The notes beneath the pieces were generated by a model. The model did no database searches, was not told where the DNA came from, and was given only the letters and a program-made list of their open reading frames with translations. From Falsiroseomonas oleicola (GTDB taxonomy: Bacteria; Pseudomonadota; Alphaproteobacteria; Acetobacterales; Acetobacteraceae), in contig NZ_JAERQM010000001.1 of the NCBI RefSeq assembly GCF_019029495.1, positions 930,001-994,000 of the forward strand: a DNA stretch of 64,000 nt, given 5' to 3'. Position 1 is the stretch's first letter. The number at the start of each line of letters is the position of its first letter. Positions 1-7,500 of this stretch are shown one piece after another. Both the position numbers and the translations under genes were made by a program.

Positions 1-95
1 ACGACGTTCAGCCGGGCCAGCGTCTGCGCGCTGGCCGCACCGGCCGCGAGGGCGCCCGCGACGGTCATGGCGCCTCTCCGTGTGATGGGGTGCAT
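1..95 (-). CDS. N-terminus of a probable secreted binding protein (Bug/TctC-like), partial
   Basis: Only the first 31 codons are present; the gene runs off the left edge. The start ATG at 95 lies 8 bases after the stop of the neighbouring Bug-type gene, in the same direction. The product begins with MHPITRRGAM and an alanine-rich stretch ending near ASAQ, which reads as a twin-arginine-like signal peptide with an Ala-X-Ala cleavage site. A second in-frame ATG at 68 is possible but would remove the arginine pair. The neighbour makes another TctC/Bug binding protein plausible, but too little is visible to assign a family. Confidence 0.5.
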   Translation of the reverse strand, partial: MHPITRRGAMTVAGALAAGAASAQTLARLNV

Positions 96-102
96 GGCCG
101 CA

Positions 103-1098
103 TCAATCGGCGAACTGGCCAGCGGCGACCAGCACCGGGCGCCAGCGCTCGATCTCGGCGGCCAGATGGGCGCGGTGCACCTCGCCATTCTGGCGCGCCA
201 CCGGCTCCGGCGGGCTGCCGAGGCCGGTCATGCGCTCCACCACCCGCGCATCGGCGAGTGCGAAGCGCAGCGCGGCGTTCAGCCGGTCCTGCACCGGCTT
301 CGGCGTGCCGGCGGGCGCGTAGAGGCCGTGCCAGATCGCCACCTCGAAGCCCGCCAGCCCGCCCTGTACGGCCGTCGGCACGCCCGGCACGGCGGGCAGC
401 GGCGCCGATGTCGTCACGGCCAGCGCCTTGATCTGGTTCGACTGGATGAAGGGAATCGCGCTGGTCGTCTGGTCGCAATAGATGTCGAGGCGGCCAGCCA
501 TCAACTCGGGATAGATCGGGCCGGAGCCGGCGAAGGACACCGCGGTGAAGCGCGTGCCGAGGCTGGCCTGAAGCAGCGTGCCGCAAAGCTGGCTGGCGGA
601 GCCGAGACCGGCATTGCCGAGGTTGATACGCTCCCCACCCTCGCGGATCAGCCGCAGCATCTCGCCGAAATTGGCGGCGGGGAAATCCGGGCGGGTCAGC
701 CACACCATCGGCGTGGCGGTGACCAGGCCCAGCATCTCGAAGGCCGTCAGCGGGTTGTAGGGCAGGCGGCGATACAGCGTCGGCGCGGTGGCCATGCCGA
801 TATTGTGCAGCAGGATGGTGTGGCCATCCGGCCGCGCCTGGGCCACGCGGTTCACGCCGATGGTGCCGCCGGCGCCACCGACATTCTGCGCCACGACATT
901 GACGCCGAGGTCGCGCGTCATCGCCTCCGCCAGCATGCGCCCGACCGCATCGGTGGGACCGCCGGGGGCGAAGGGGATGATGAGGGTGATGGGCTGCCCG
1001 CCCGGCCAGGCGGATTGGGCGCGGGCGGTGCCGGCGAGCAGGGCCGGGGTGGCGAGGGCGGCGCCGAGCAGGGTGCGGCGGGTGGTGTGGATGGTCAT
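103..1098 (-). CDS. Bug-family (TctC-like) periplasmic substrate-binding protein
   Basis: This 331-aa protein fits the Bug/TctC family of tripartite tricarboxylate transporter binding proteins, which bind carboxylates and other small molecules in the periplasm. It opens with a twin-arginine-like signal (TTRRTLLG, cleavage near ARAQS), followed by the family-typical first strand and loop (ITLIIPFAPGGPTDAVGR), and ends at the usual family length. An ATG 81 bases further upstream in frame would put a charged tail before the signal, so the start at 1098 was chosen. No TctA/TctB membrane genes are in view, so it may be an orphan receptor. It lies at the end of the LacI-flanked catabolic operon and may bind that pathway's substrate (inference). 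Confidence 0.88.
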   Translation of the reverse strand: MTIHTTRRTLLGAALATPALLAGTARAQSAWPGGQPITLIIPFAPGGPTDAVGRMLAEAMTRDLGVNVVAQNVGGAGGTIGVNRVAQARPDGHTILLHNIGMATAPTLYRRLPYNPLTAFEMLGLVTATPMVWLTRPDFPAANFGEMLRLIREGGERINLGNAGLGSASQLCGTLLQASLGTRFTAVSFAGSGPIYPELMAGRLDIYCDQTTSAIPFIQSNQIKALAVTTSAPLPAVPGVPTAVQGGLAGFEVAIWHGLYAPAGTPKPVQDRLNAALRFALADARVVERMTGLGSPPEPVARQNGEVHRAHLAAEIERWRPVLVAAGQFAD

Positions 1099-1169
1099 TT
1101 TTGTCTGTTTCCCTTGGACGTTTTTGGGGTGGCCGGTTTGCCGGCCTGGTTTGTCTTGATCCTGCGCTG

Positions 1170-1258
1170 CCCCCCTCACCCGCTTCGGCTAGGCGCTACG
1201 CGCCAAGCCTGCGCAGCCCTCTCCCCCCGACGGGGGGAGAGGGTTTGGGTGAGGGGGG
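1170..1258. repeat. Compound intergenic palindromic repeat (REP-like), full copy
   Basis: Outer arms CCCCCCTCACCC (1170-1181) and GGGTGAGGGGGG (1247-1258) are perfectly complementary. They enclose a strong inner hairpin, CCCTCTCCCCCC (1217-1228) with GGGGGGAGAGGG (1232-1243) and a GAC loop. An imperfect hairpin around the GGCTAGGCGC segment (1187-1210) lies beside it. The right half recurs at 38625-38666. It sits between the SDR and Bug genes and may attenuate transcription of the operon tail. Confidence 0.8.
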
Positions 1259-1307
1259 CTGTGCAGGTAGGAATTGCCTGGGCCCGTCGCGCGCCTTGTC
1301 GCCTCGC

Positions 1308-2063
1308 TCAGCGCCCCCCGCCGATATCCACCAGCGTGCCGGTCATGTAGGCGGCACCCGGCGAGAGCAGGAAGGTGACGAGGCTCGCCACCTCCTCCGG
1401 CTCCCCGGGCCGCCCCAGCGCGATGGCGGAGGTCATGGCCTTCAGCCGCTCCGCCCCCGCGCGCGCCTCATGGCTTTCGGTGCGGATCACGCCGGGCCGC
1501 ACGCAGCAGACGCGGATGCCGAGCTTTCCGACTTCATTGGCGAGACCGGCGGTGAATCCATCCACCGCGCCCTTCGCCGCCGCATACATCACCCGCCCCG
1601 GCTGCCCGCCGAGCACGGAAGCTCGGGAACCGATATTGACGATGACGCCGCCCGACCCGCCGCGATCCGTCGCCATGCGCCGCACGGCGGCGGAGGCGCA
1701 GAAGACGGTGGTGCGCAGATTGCCGTCCATCATCAGGTCGTAATCGGCCGCGGTGATGTCGGCGATCGGCGCCTGGGCGCTGCCGCCGGCGTTGTTCACC
1801 AGCCCCTTCACGGGACCGATGGCATCCGCCGCGGCGAACAGCGCCGCGATGCCGGCCTCCGACTGCACATCCGCCTGCACCGCCTGGGCACGCCCGCCGG
1901 CCTGGGTGATGGCCGCGACGGTGGCCTCGGCGGAGACGGCATCGCGGGCATAGTTCACCACCACATTCCAGCCATCCGCCGCCGCCGCCTTGGCGATGGC
2001 GGCGCCGATGCCGCGCCCGGCACCGGTGACGACCAGGACGCCGCGGTCGGTCACCGCGACCAT
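1308..2063 (-). CDS. SDR-family NAD(P)-dependent oxidoreductase
   Basis: A 251-aa classical short-chain dehydrogenase/reductase. It has the Rossmann motif TGAGRGIG near residue 13, NNAG near residue 90, a Ser in the active-site strand (NIGSRAS), the YAAAK catalytic Tyr-Lys pair and the usual PG segment after it. It is the expected length for the family. Its start overlaps the end of the BKACE gene by 13 bases, so the two are probably translationally coupled. It likely oxidises or reduces a hydroxy/keto intermediate of the same pathway; the substrate cannot be read from sequence. Confidence 0.9.
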   Translation of the reverse strand: MVAVTDRGVLVVTGAGRGIGAAIAKAAAADGWNVVVNYARDAVSAEATVAAITQAGGRAQAVQADVQSEAGIAALFAAADAIGPVKGLVNNAGGSAQAPIADITAADYDLMMDGNLRTTVFCASAAVRRMATDRGGSGGVIVNIGSRASVLGGQPGRVMYAAAKGAVDGFTAGLANEVGKLGIRVCCVRPGVIRTESHEARAGAERLKAMTSAIALGRPGEPEEVASLVTFLLSPGAAYMTGTLVDIGGGR

Positions 2064-2941
2064 CCGCCGACCTGCGACAGTTCCGCGCGCGCTTCCGCCG
2101 CCGTCATCGGCTCGGCACCCAGCTCGCGAAGAATGCGCACGGCGCGTTCGACGAGGACGGTGTTGCTGACGGCCAGCTCGCCCTTGTTGAGGTAGATATT
2201 GTCCTCAAGCCCCACGCGCACATGGCCGCCCAGCAGCCAGGCCTGGGCCAGCATCGGGAATTCCATCCGGCCGATGGCGAACGCCGCCCAGGGGCTGCCG
2301 GGCGGCAGGATCGACTTCGCATAATTCAGCGTCGCCGGGTCCCAGTCGAAGCCGTAGCGGATGCCCATGCAGACCTGGAACAGGCAGGGACCCTTCAGCA
2401 CGCCATCGGCCATCAGCTTCTTCGCCAGGCCGATATCGCCGCTGTCGAAGACCTCCAGCTCCGGAATCGTGCCGACGGAATAGATCAGCTCCGCCATCTT
2501 GGTCACCGACCAGGGCGCGTTGATGACCACGGCGCTGCCCGACCACATGGTGTTCAGGTCGAGCGTCGCGATTTCCGGCTTCAGCTCGACGATATGCGCC
2601 ACGCGCTGTTCCGGCGACATCAGCGTGGACCCGGCCGCCGCCTGGCGCGGGTTGTCCAGCGAGGGCACGAAGCGCCCGCCCGGGCCGGTGGTCAGGTTGA
2701 TGACGACATCGGTGCCGGAGGAGCGGATGCGGTCGATCACTTCCCGGTACAGCGGGATTTCCATGCTCGGCTTGCCCGTCGCCGGGTCGCGGACATGGAT
2801 ATGGGCGACGGCGGCGCCGGCCTTGGCGGCCTCGATCGCGGCGTTGGCGATCTGCTCCGGCGTGATCGGCAGATGCGGCGTCTGTTCCGGCGTGGTGATA
2901 TTGCCGGTGACGGCGCAGGTCAGCATGTATTTGCGGCGCAT
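2051..2941 (-). CDS. BKACE (DUF849) beta-keto acid cleavage enzyme
   Basis: A 296-aa TIM-barrel protein of the DUF849/BKACE family. Characterised members (3-keto-5-aminohexanoate cleavage enzyme and relatives) condense a beta-keto acid with acetyl-CoA to give acetoacetate plus a new CoA ester. The zinc-binding HIHVRD motif is at residues 47-52, preceded by the conserved CAVTGN segment and followed by NLTTGPGGRF. The gene lies 4 bases after the YciI-like gene and overlaps the SDR start. With a ring-cleavage dioxygenase upstream, a beta-keto acid from an opened ring is the natural substrate (inference). Confidence 0.9.
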   Translation of the reverse strand: MRRKYMLTCAVTGNITTPEQTPHLPITPEQIANAAIEAAKAGAAVAHIHVRDPATGKPSMEIPLYREVIDRIRSSGTDVVINLTTGPGGRFVPSLDNPRQAAAGSTLMSPEQRVAHIVELKPEIATLDLNTMWSGSAVVINAPWSVTKMAELIYSVGTIPELEVFDSGDIGLAKKLMADGVLKGPCLFQVCMGIRYGFDWDPATLNYAKSILPPGSPWAAFAIGRMEFPMLAQAWLLGGHVRVGLEDNIYLNKGELAVSNTVLVERAVRILRELGAEPMTAAEARAELSQVGGWSR

Positions 2942-2945
2942 GATC

Positions 2946-3254
2946 TCAGTCCTTGGCCGGGCCGAAGGCGGGCTTGCCGCGGGTGATGTCGAGAAAGCGG
3001 GTCACCGTGCGGCTTTCGAACAGCCCATTCGCGGTGAAGGGATCGCCATCGGAGAAGGCGATGGCGGCCGCGCGGTCGGGCACGTCGACGATGAAGACGC
3101 TGCCGGTGCGCGCTTCGCCCGCATCGTCGACCGTCGGGCCGGCCAGCTTGATGTCGACCGGGCTGGCCTTCAGATAGGCGCGGTGCGCGTCGTAATGCGC
3201 GTCGCGAATGGCCTGGCCATCCGGCTTCTGGGTGCAGTGGATCAGGAACAGCAT
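2946..3254 (-). CDS. YciI-like protein
   Basis: A 102-aa protein of the YciI/dimeric alpha-beta barrel superfamily. It shows the usual opening (LFLIHCTQK), an AHRAYL helix, the VDVPDRAAAIAFSDGDPF segment and a short C-terminal strand. Members sit in many catabolic operons, some related to muconolactone isomerase-type enzymes; most have no proven function. Its ATG overlaps the stop of the dioxygenase gene by one base (TGATG), so expression is coupled to ring cleavage. A muconolactone isomerase-like role is conceivable but unproven. Confidence 0.82.
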   Translation of the reverse strand: MLFLIHCTQKPDGQAIRDAHYDAHRAYLKASPVDIKLAGPTVDDAGEARTGSVFIVDVPDRAAAIAFSDGDPFTANGLFESRTVTRFLDITRGKPAFGPAKD

Positions 3255-4102
3255 CAGGTGGCATCCTCCCTTGGAATGCGGAATTCGTAGACGAGTTTGG
3301 CCGGCTTGCCTGCCGCCTTGGGCGAATCCCAGTCGGTCACCAGGCTGGCCTTCACGCCGAACACCGCATCATCATGCAGGTAAGGGTCGCCGTCCTTGAA
3401 GATGTGGGTGATGAGATCCCGGTAGCCGGGCTTCTTGATCCAGAAATGCACATGCGTCGGCCGCATCGGCCCGCGCCCCATGGCGGAAAGCACGCGGCCC
3501 ACCGGCCCGTCATGCGGCACCGGATAGGCGGAGGGCATGACGGTCGGGAAGGCCAGCAGCCCATCCGGCCCGGTGACGAAGCGGCCGCGCATATTGTGTT
3601 CGTCGCCAAGCTGGCTGTCATAGAAGCCATCCGGCGAGGTGTGCCAGACATCCACCTGCGCGCCTTCCAGCGGCTGGCCGGCCTCGTCCAGGATATGCAC
3701 CTCGACCTCCAGCGGCTCCCCTTCCACGCCGGGCGACATGTTCTCGCCGTTCTTCAGGGGCGGCGGATTCTCGCGGTGGAAGGGGCCGAGCACGGTGGTC
3801 TCGCTGACGCTGGCATGGGTGCGATGGGCAATGGCATCCACCAGCATCGAGACGCCGAGGATGTCGGACAGAAGAATCACCTCCTGCCGCTTGTCGTCGC
3901 ACCAGCGGCCGAGTTCGGTGATGAAGCCGACGCCCTGCTCCCATTCCTCCGGCGTCAGCTCCACCTCGCGCACGAAGTCATGCACATGGGTGACCAGCGC
4001 GGTCATCACCTCGCGGACTCGCGGGCTGGCCTCGGGCGAGATCCGCGCCAGCACCGCGTCGGTCAGGTTCTCGCTGGTATAGGTGATGTGGCCTTCGGGC
4101 AT
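3254..4102 (-). CDS. Intradiol ring-cleavage dioxygenase (hydroxyquinol/catechol 1,2-dioxygenase type)
   Basis: A 282-aa non-haem Fe(III) intradiol dioxygenase. An N-terminal helical dimerisation domain (about residues 10-100) precedes the beta-sandwich catalytic domain. All four iron ligands are visible: Tyr161 (GFYDSQ), Tyr193 (SAYPVP), His217 and His219 (RPTHVHF). The N-terminal domain and length match the catechol/hydroxyquinol 1,2-dioxygenase branch rather than protocatechuate dioxygenase. The start ATG at 4102 begins MPEGHI; longer starts would add unrelated arginine-rich sequence. The ring substrate is undetermined; hydroxyquinol or a chlorocatechol-like ring are both possible. Confidence 0.92.
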   Translation of the reverse strand: MPEGHITYTSENLTDAVLARISPEASPRVREVMTALVTHVHDFVREVELTPEEWEQGVGFITELGRWCDDKRQEVILLSDILGVSMLVDAIAHRTHASVSETTVLGPFHRENPPPLKNGENMSPGVEGEPLEVEVHILDEAGQPLEGAQVDVWHTSPDGFYDSQLGDEHNMRGRFVTGPDGLLAFPTVMPSAYPVPHDGPVGRVLSAMGRGPMRPTHVHFWIKKPGYRDLITHIFKDGDPYLHDDAVFGVKASLVTDWDSPKAAGKPAKLVYEFRIPREDAT

Positions 4103-4116
4103 GTTGCGTCTCCCTC

Positions 4117-5148
4117 TCAGCGGCCCATGGTCAGCACGACGCGACCGCGCGTGCCGCGGGCGACGGCGGCATAGGCCTCGGCGCCCCGCGCCAGGTCGTA
4201 GGTTTCGGCGATGGCGGGCGCCGGATAGGCGCCGGATTCGAAGCCCGGCCGCAGCGCCTCCATCATCGGGGCGCAGGCGGCGGCGGTCCGCTTCAGGCTG
4301 TCGACGCCGAGCAGGCGGCATTCGCGGCGGTAGAAGGGGATCAGCTCGAACTTCACCTGCTCACCCGGCGTGCCGGCGATGACGATCATGCGGCCGCCGA
4401 AGGCCAGCGCGGCCAGCGCCACCTCGGTCAGTGCCGGCTTGCCGACGCAGTCATAGACCACATCGACGCCGCGCCCGCCGGTCAGCGCCGCGATCTGCGC
4501 CGCCACGTCGTCGCGGGTGACATCGACGAAGCTCGTCGTGGCATGCCGTGCGGGACTGTCGGATGGCGCCTCGCCACGCACGGCCGCGATCACCGTGCAG
4601 CCGCGCGCCGCGCCGATGCCGCAGGCCGCGCCGCCGACACCGCCGGTCGCACCCAGCACCAGCAGGGTCTCGCCAGCCTTGAGCTGCGCGTAGTCCAGCC
4701 CGATCCAGGCGGTGACGTAGTTCACCCCGACCGCGCCGGCCTGTTCAAAGCTGAGATTGGCCGGCTTGCGCGCCAGGGCGGCGACCGGCAGGCGCAGATA
4801 TTCGGCATGGCTGCCATCCCGGGTGAAACCGATATCGCCGCCGGTGCCCCAGACCTCAGCACCCAGCCACTCGGCCGGCCCATCCACCACCACACCCGCG
4901 AAATCGCGGCCCGGGGTGCGCGGCGGCACGGTCTGGCGCATGCGGCCGGCGACGTTCTTGACATCGGAGGGGTTCACGGAGGCCGCATGGACCCGCAGCA
5001 GCGCCTCCCCGGCCTCCGGCGCCGCCAACGCCACGTCCTGGCAGGCCAGCACCTCCGGCCCGCCGAAGGCCGCGAAGCGCAGGGCGGCGGCGCGCGGCGG
5101 CAGGCTGGTTAGGGGCGCCTTTCCCGCGAGGGGGGGTGCGTCGGTCAT
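4117..5148 (-). CDS. MDR-family NADPH:quinone reductase / zinc-independent alcohol dehydrogenase
   Basis: A 343-aa medium-chain dehydrogenase/reductase and the first gene of the leftward operon. The GroES-like domain shows HAASVNPSDVKN and PRTPGRDFAGVV, and the Rossmann fold has LGATGGVGGAACGIG. The four-cysteine structural-zinc loop is absent, placing it with quinone oxidoreductase-like enzymes. The ATG at 5148 gives MTDAPP; a longer in-frame extension crosses the operator and is unlikely to be translated. It probably reduces a quinone or enone intermediate of the pathway. It is controlled from the promoter shared with the LacI-type regulator. Confidence 0.85.
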   Translation of the reverse strand: MTDAPPLAGKAPLTSLPPRAAALRFAAFGGPEVLACQDVALAAPEAGEALLRVHAASVNPSDVKNVAGRMRQTVPPRTPGRDFAGVVVDGPAEWLGAEVWGTGGDIGFTRDGSHAEYLRLPVAALARKPANLSFEQAGAVGVNYVTAWIGLDYAQLKAGETLLVLGATGGVGGAACGIGAARGCTVIAAVRGEAPSDSPARHATTSFVDVTRDDVAAQIAALTGGRGVDVVYDCVGKPALTEVALAALAFGGRMIVIAGTPGEQVKFELIPFYRRECRLLGVDSLKRTAAACAPMMEALRPGFESGAYPAPAIAETYDLARGAEAYAAVARGTRGRVVLTMGR

Positions 5149-5212
5149 GCTGGTCGGTTTCCTCTGTTGCCCGGTTGGGTAGGCGCTCGGTCCGGCAGGG
5201 TCAAGCAAAATC

Positions 5213-5226
5213 TGCAATCGATTGCA
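5213..5226. promoter_or_regulatory. LacI-family operator palindrome between divergent genes
   Basis: TGCAATCGATTGCA is a perfect 14-bp palindrome with a central CG, the hallmark of LacI/GalR-family operators. It lies 65 bases upstream of the MDR start on one side and 39 bases upstream of the LacI-type regulator start on the other. One dimer could therefore repress the catabolic operon and the regulator gene together. Confidence 0.8.
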
Positions 5227-5264
5227 TTGGGCATGCCCTCCACATTTGCGCTACAGACGCGCCG

Positions 5265-6323
5265 ATGCTGCCCCCACCCATCCCAAGCCCCCCGCCAGGC
5301 CGCGCCACCATCGCCGATGTGGCGCGGGAGGCCGGGGTCCATGCCTCCACCGTCTCCCGCGCCCTGAACCCCGCCACCCGCGGCATGGTGACGGAGGCGG
5401 TGGCGCTGCGCGTGACGGAGGTGGCGGACCGGCTGGGCTGGCGCCCCTCCGCGGTGGCCGCCGGGCTGCGCACGCGGAAATCCCGCACCATCGGCATCCT
5501 GGTGCCGGACCTCATCAACCCGATCTTCCCGCCGATCCTGCATGCGGTGGAAACCGTGATGGCGGCGCGCGGCTACGCCACGCTGGTCGCGAACACCGAC
5601 AACGACCCGGCGCGAGAGGCGCTGCTGATCGAGCGGATGGCGACGCATCTGGTGGATGGGCTGATGCTGGCCTCGGCGGCGGCCGGCACCGGGGCGCTGG
5701 CGCTCTGCGCCCGCTTCGGCATCCCGGCGGTGCTGATCAACCGGCGCATGCCGCAAGGCGCCGATTGCGCCGCCACCTCCGCCGTCACCAATGACGACCG
5801 GCATGGCATCGGCCTGGCGGTGGACCACCTGGTGGCGCTCGGCCATCGCCGCATCGCCCATCTGGCGGGGCCGGAGGGGGTTTCCACTGCCACCGACCGG
5901 CGCACCGGCTTCCTCGACCGGCTGCGGCACCACGGGCTGGAGCCCGCAGGCCTCGTCCCCGCGGCGGCCTATACGCGGGAGGCGGGACAGGTGGCGATGG
6001 CCGCGCTGCTGGCCGGCCCGCCCTTCACGGCCGTGGCGGTGGCGAACGACATGCTCTGCCTCGGCGTCTATGACGCGGTTGAGGCGGCGGGGCGGCGCGT
6101 GGCGGCGGATGTCTCCGTCACCGGCTTCAACGACATGCCCTTCGTCGACCGCATCCATCCCGGCCTGACCACGGTGCGTATCCAGCACGACGCCATGGGC
6201 CGGCAGGCGGCCGAGATCCTGCTGGCGGAGATGGCCGACCCGGCCCTGCCCCGCCGCGACATAAGACTGGTGCCGGAGCTGGTGATCCGCGCCTCCACCC
6301 GCCCGCCGCAGGAGCCTGCATGA
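5265..6323 (+). CDS. LacI-family transcriptional regulator
   Basis: A 352-aa regulator. The N-terminal HTH reads ATIADVAREAGVHASTVSRAL, followed by the hinge-helix region (RPSAVAAGLRTRKS) and a periplasmic-binding-protein-like sensor domain starting at TIGILVPDLINPIFPP. The C-terminal core includes VTGFNDMPF, typical of the family. The ATG at 5265 puts the HTH about 13 residues in; earlier starts would overlap the operator. It is divergent from the ring-cleavage operon and most likely represses it until an inducer binds. Its stop overlaps the start of the metallophosphoesterase gene (ATGA). Confidence 0.93.
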   Translation: MLPPPIPSPPPGRATIADVAREAGVHASTVSRALNPATRGMVTEAVALRVTEVADRLGWRPSAVAAGLRTRKSRTIGILVPDLINPIFPPILHAVETVMAARGYATLVANTDNDPAREALLIERMATHLVDGLMLASAAAGTGALALCARFGIPAVLINRRMPQGADCAATSAVTNDDRHGIGLAVDHLVALGHRRIAHLAGPEGVSTATDRRTGFLDRLRHHGLEPAGLVPAAAYTREAGQVAMAALLAGPPFTAVAVANDMLCLGVYDAVEAAGRRVAADVSVTGFNDMPFVDRIHPGLTTVRIQHDAMGRQAAEILLAEMADPALPRRDIRLVPELVIRASTRPPQEPA

Positions 6324-7168
6324 CCCTGACCGTCGCCCAGATCTCCGACGCCCATCTCGGCCCGGGGACGAAGGTCTTCCATGCCAATATGGCCGCCATC
6401 GCGCCGCTGCTGCGCGACATGCCGCCGGCGGCGCTGGTGGCCAGCGGCGATCTGTCGCTGGATGGCGCGGGCGATGGGGCCGACCTGCCCTTCGCCGCCG
6501 CCAGCCTGCGGGACCTGGCCGGTGCGGCGCCGCTGCTGGCGATTCCCGGCAATCATGACGTCGGCAGCGACCCGCGCAGCATGCCGACCCAGCCGGTGAA
6601 CCCCGCGCGGCTGGCCCGCTGGCAGGCCAGTCTCGGCCCCGACCGCTTCCTGCTGGACCTGGACGGCGCGCAGGGCGAGGCCTGGCGGCTGATCGGGCTG
6701 AACACGGAGATCATGGGCACCGGCATGGCGGAGGAGGCGACGCAAGCCGCCTGGCTGGCGGAGGTGGCGCTGTCCGGCCTCGGCGCCCGGCGCATCGCCG
6801 CCTTCCTGCACAAGCCGGCCTTCGTCACCGCGCCGGACGACCCCTTCGACTACTGGTCAGTGCCGCCGGAGGGGCGCGGCGCGCTGGCGCCATTGCTGGA
6901 CCATCCGGCGCTGCGGCTGGTCGCCTCCGGCCATCTGCACCTGCATCACCGGATGCGGCGCGGGCAGGTCGATTTCGTCTGGGCGCCGCCGGCCTCCTTC
7001 GTCTGCGAGCCGGAGATCCAGCCGGGGCTGCCGGGGCAGCGTGTGGGCGGTTTCCTGCGCCATGTGCTGCATGCGGACCATGTGGCGACGGAGTTGGTGA
7101 CCCCACCCGGCCTGCGGGCGCCGTTCCTGGAGGAGGTGCGGGCGGAGACCTATCCGCGACGCGGCTAA
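6320..7168 (+). CDS. Calcineurin-like metallophosphoesterase
   Basis: A 282-aa metallophosphoesterase of the CpdA/3',5'-cAMP phosphodiesterase-like type. All dimetal motifs are present: ISDAHLG near the N-terminus, SGDLSLDG, the IPGNHDVG box and the C-terminal SGHLHLHH. It is translationally coupled to the LacI-type gene by an ATGA overlap, an unusual partner for a phosphoesterase. Its substrate might be a cyclic nucleotide or a phosphodiester; nothing in the sequence decides this. A hairpin 44 bases past the stop probably ends the transcript. Confidence 0.88.
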   Translation: MTLTVAQISDAHLGPGTKVFHANMAAIAPLLRDMPPAALVASGDLSLDGAGDGADLPFAAASLRDLAGAAPLLAIPGNHDVGSDPRSMPTQPVNPARLARWQASLGPDRFLLDLDGAQGEAWRLIGLNTEIMGTGMAEEATQAAWLAEVALSGLGARRIAAFLHKPAFVTAPDDPFDYWSVPPEGRGALAPLLDHPALRLVASGHLHLHHRMRRGQVDFVWAPPASFVCEPEIQPGLPGQRVGGFLRHVLHADHVATELVTPPGLRAPFLEEVRAETYPRRG

Positions 7169-7211
7169 CGGCAGATGGCGGGCGAGATGCGCCCGTTTCG
7201 GTTGTGTTTCA

Positions 7212-7243
7212 CGGCGGTTTCGCGCAACCGCCGGTTGGTTTTA
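7212..7243 (+). terminator. Probable rho-independent terminator after the metallophosphoesterase gene
   Basis: CGGCGGTT (7212-7219) pairs perfectly with AACCGCCG (7226-7233) over a TCGCGC loop. GTTGGTTTT, a moderately T-rich tail, follows. It lies in the 127-base gap between two rightward genes. Confidence 0.6.
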
Positions 7244-7295
7244 GTGGCGCCTTCAGATGGATAGACTGTGTTCTAGGTTATTTCACAGGGTCGCA

Positions 7296-7496
7296 ATGTC
7301 GCAGGCAAACAGGCCGCGTTCCGAGTTCCTGGGTCTGCACGACCCTTACGGCGACGCTCCGGCCAGCAATGCAGCCCCCCGTCCGCCCGCCGGTCCGCTG
7401 GTGGACAAGGAAAAGGCCGGGGAATTGGTGCGCGCGGGCGGTGCGCTCACCGCCCTGTTCATCCTGATCGCCGTCGTCATCACCGCGGTCGGCTGA
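7296..7496 (+). CDS. Small single-pass membrane protein, unknown function
   Basis: A 66-aa protein starting MSQANRPRSEFLG. The first 40 residues are polar and proline-rich. The C-terminus is one hydrophobic helix (ALFILIAVVITAV) ending at the stop, so the protein would be tail-anchored with its N-terminus in the cytoplasm (inference). A start at 7257 would add 13 residues without a better ribosome-binding site. It is monocistronic, between a terminator and a convergent gene whose stop is 4 bases away. I do not recognise a family. Confidence 0.6.
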   Translation: MSQANRPRSEFLGLHDPYGDAPASNAAPRPPAGPLVDKEKAGELVRAGGALTALFILIAVVITAVG

Positions 7497-7500
7497 CCGC

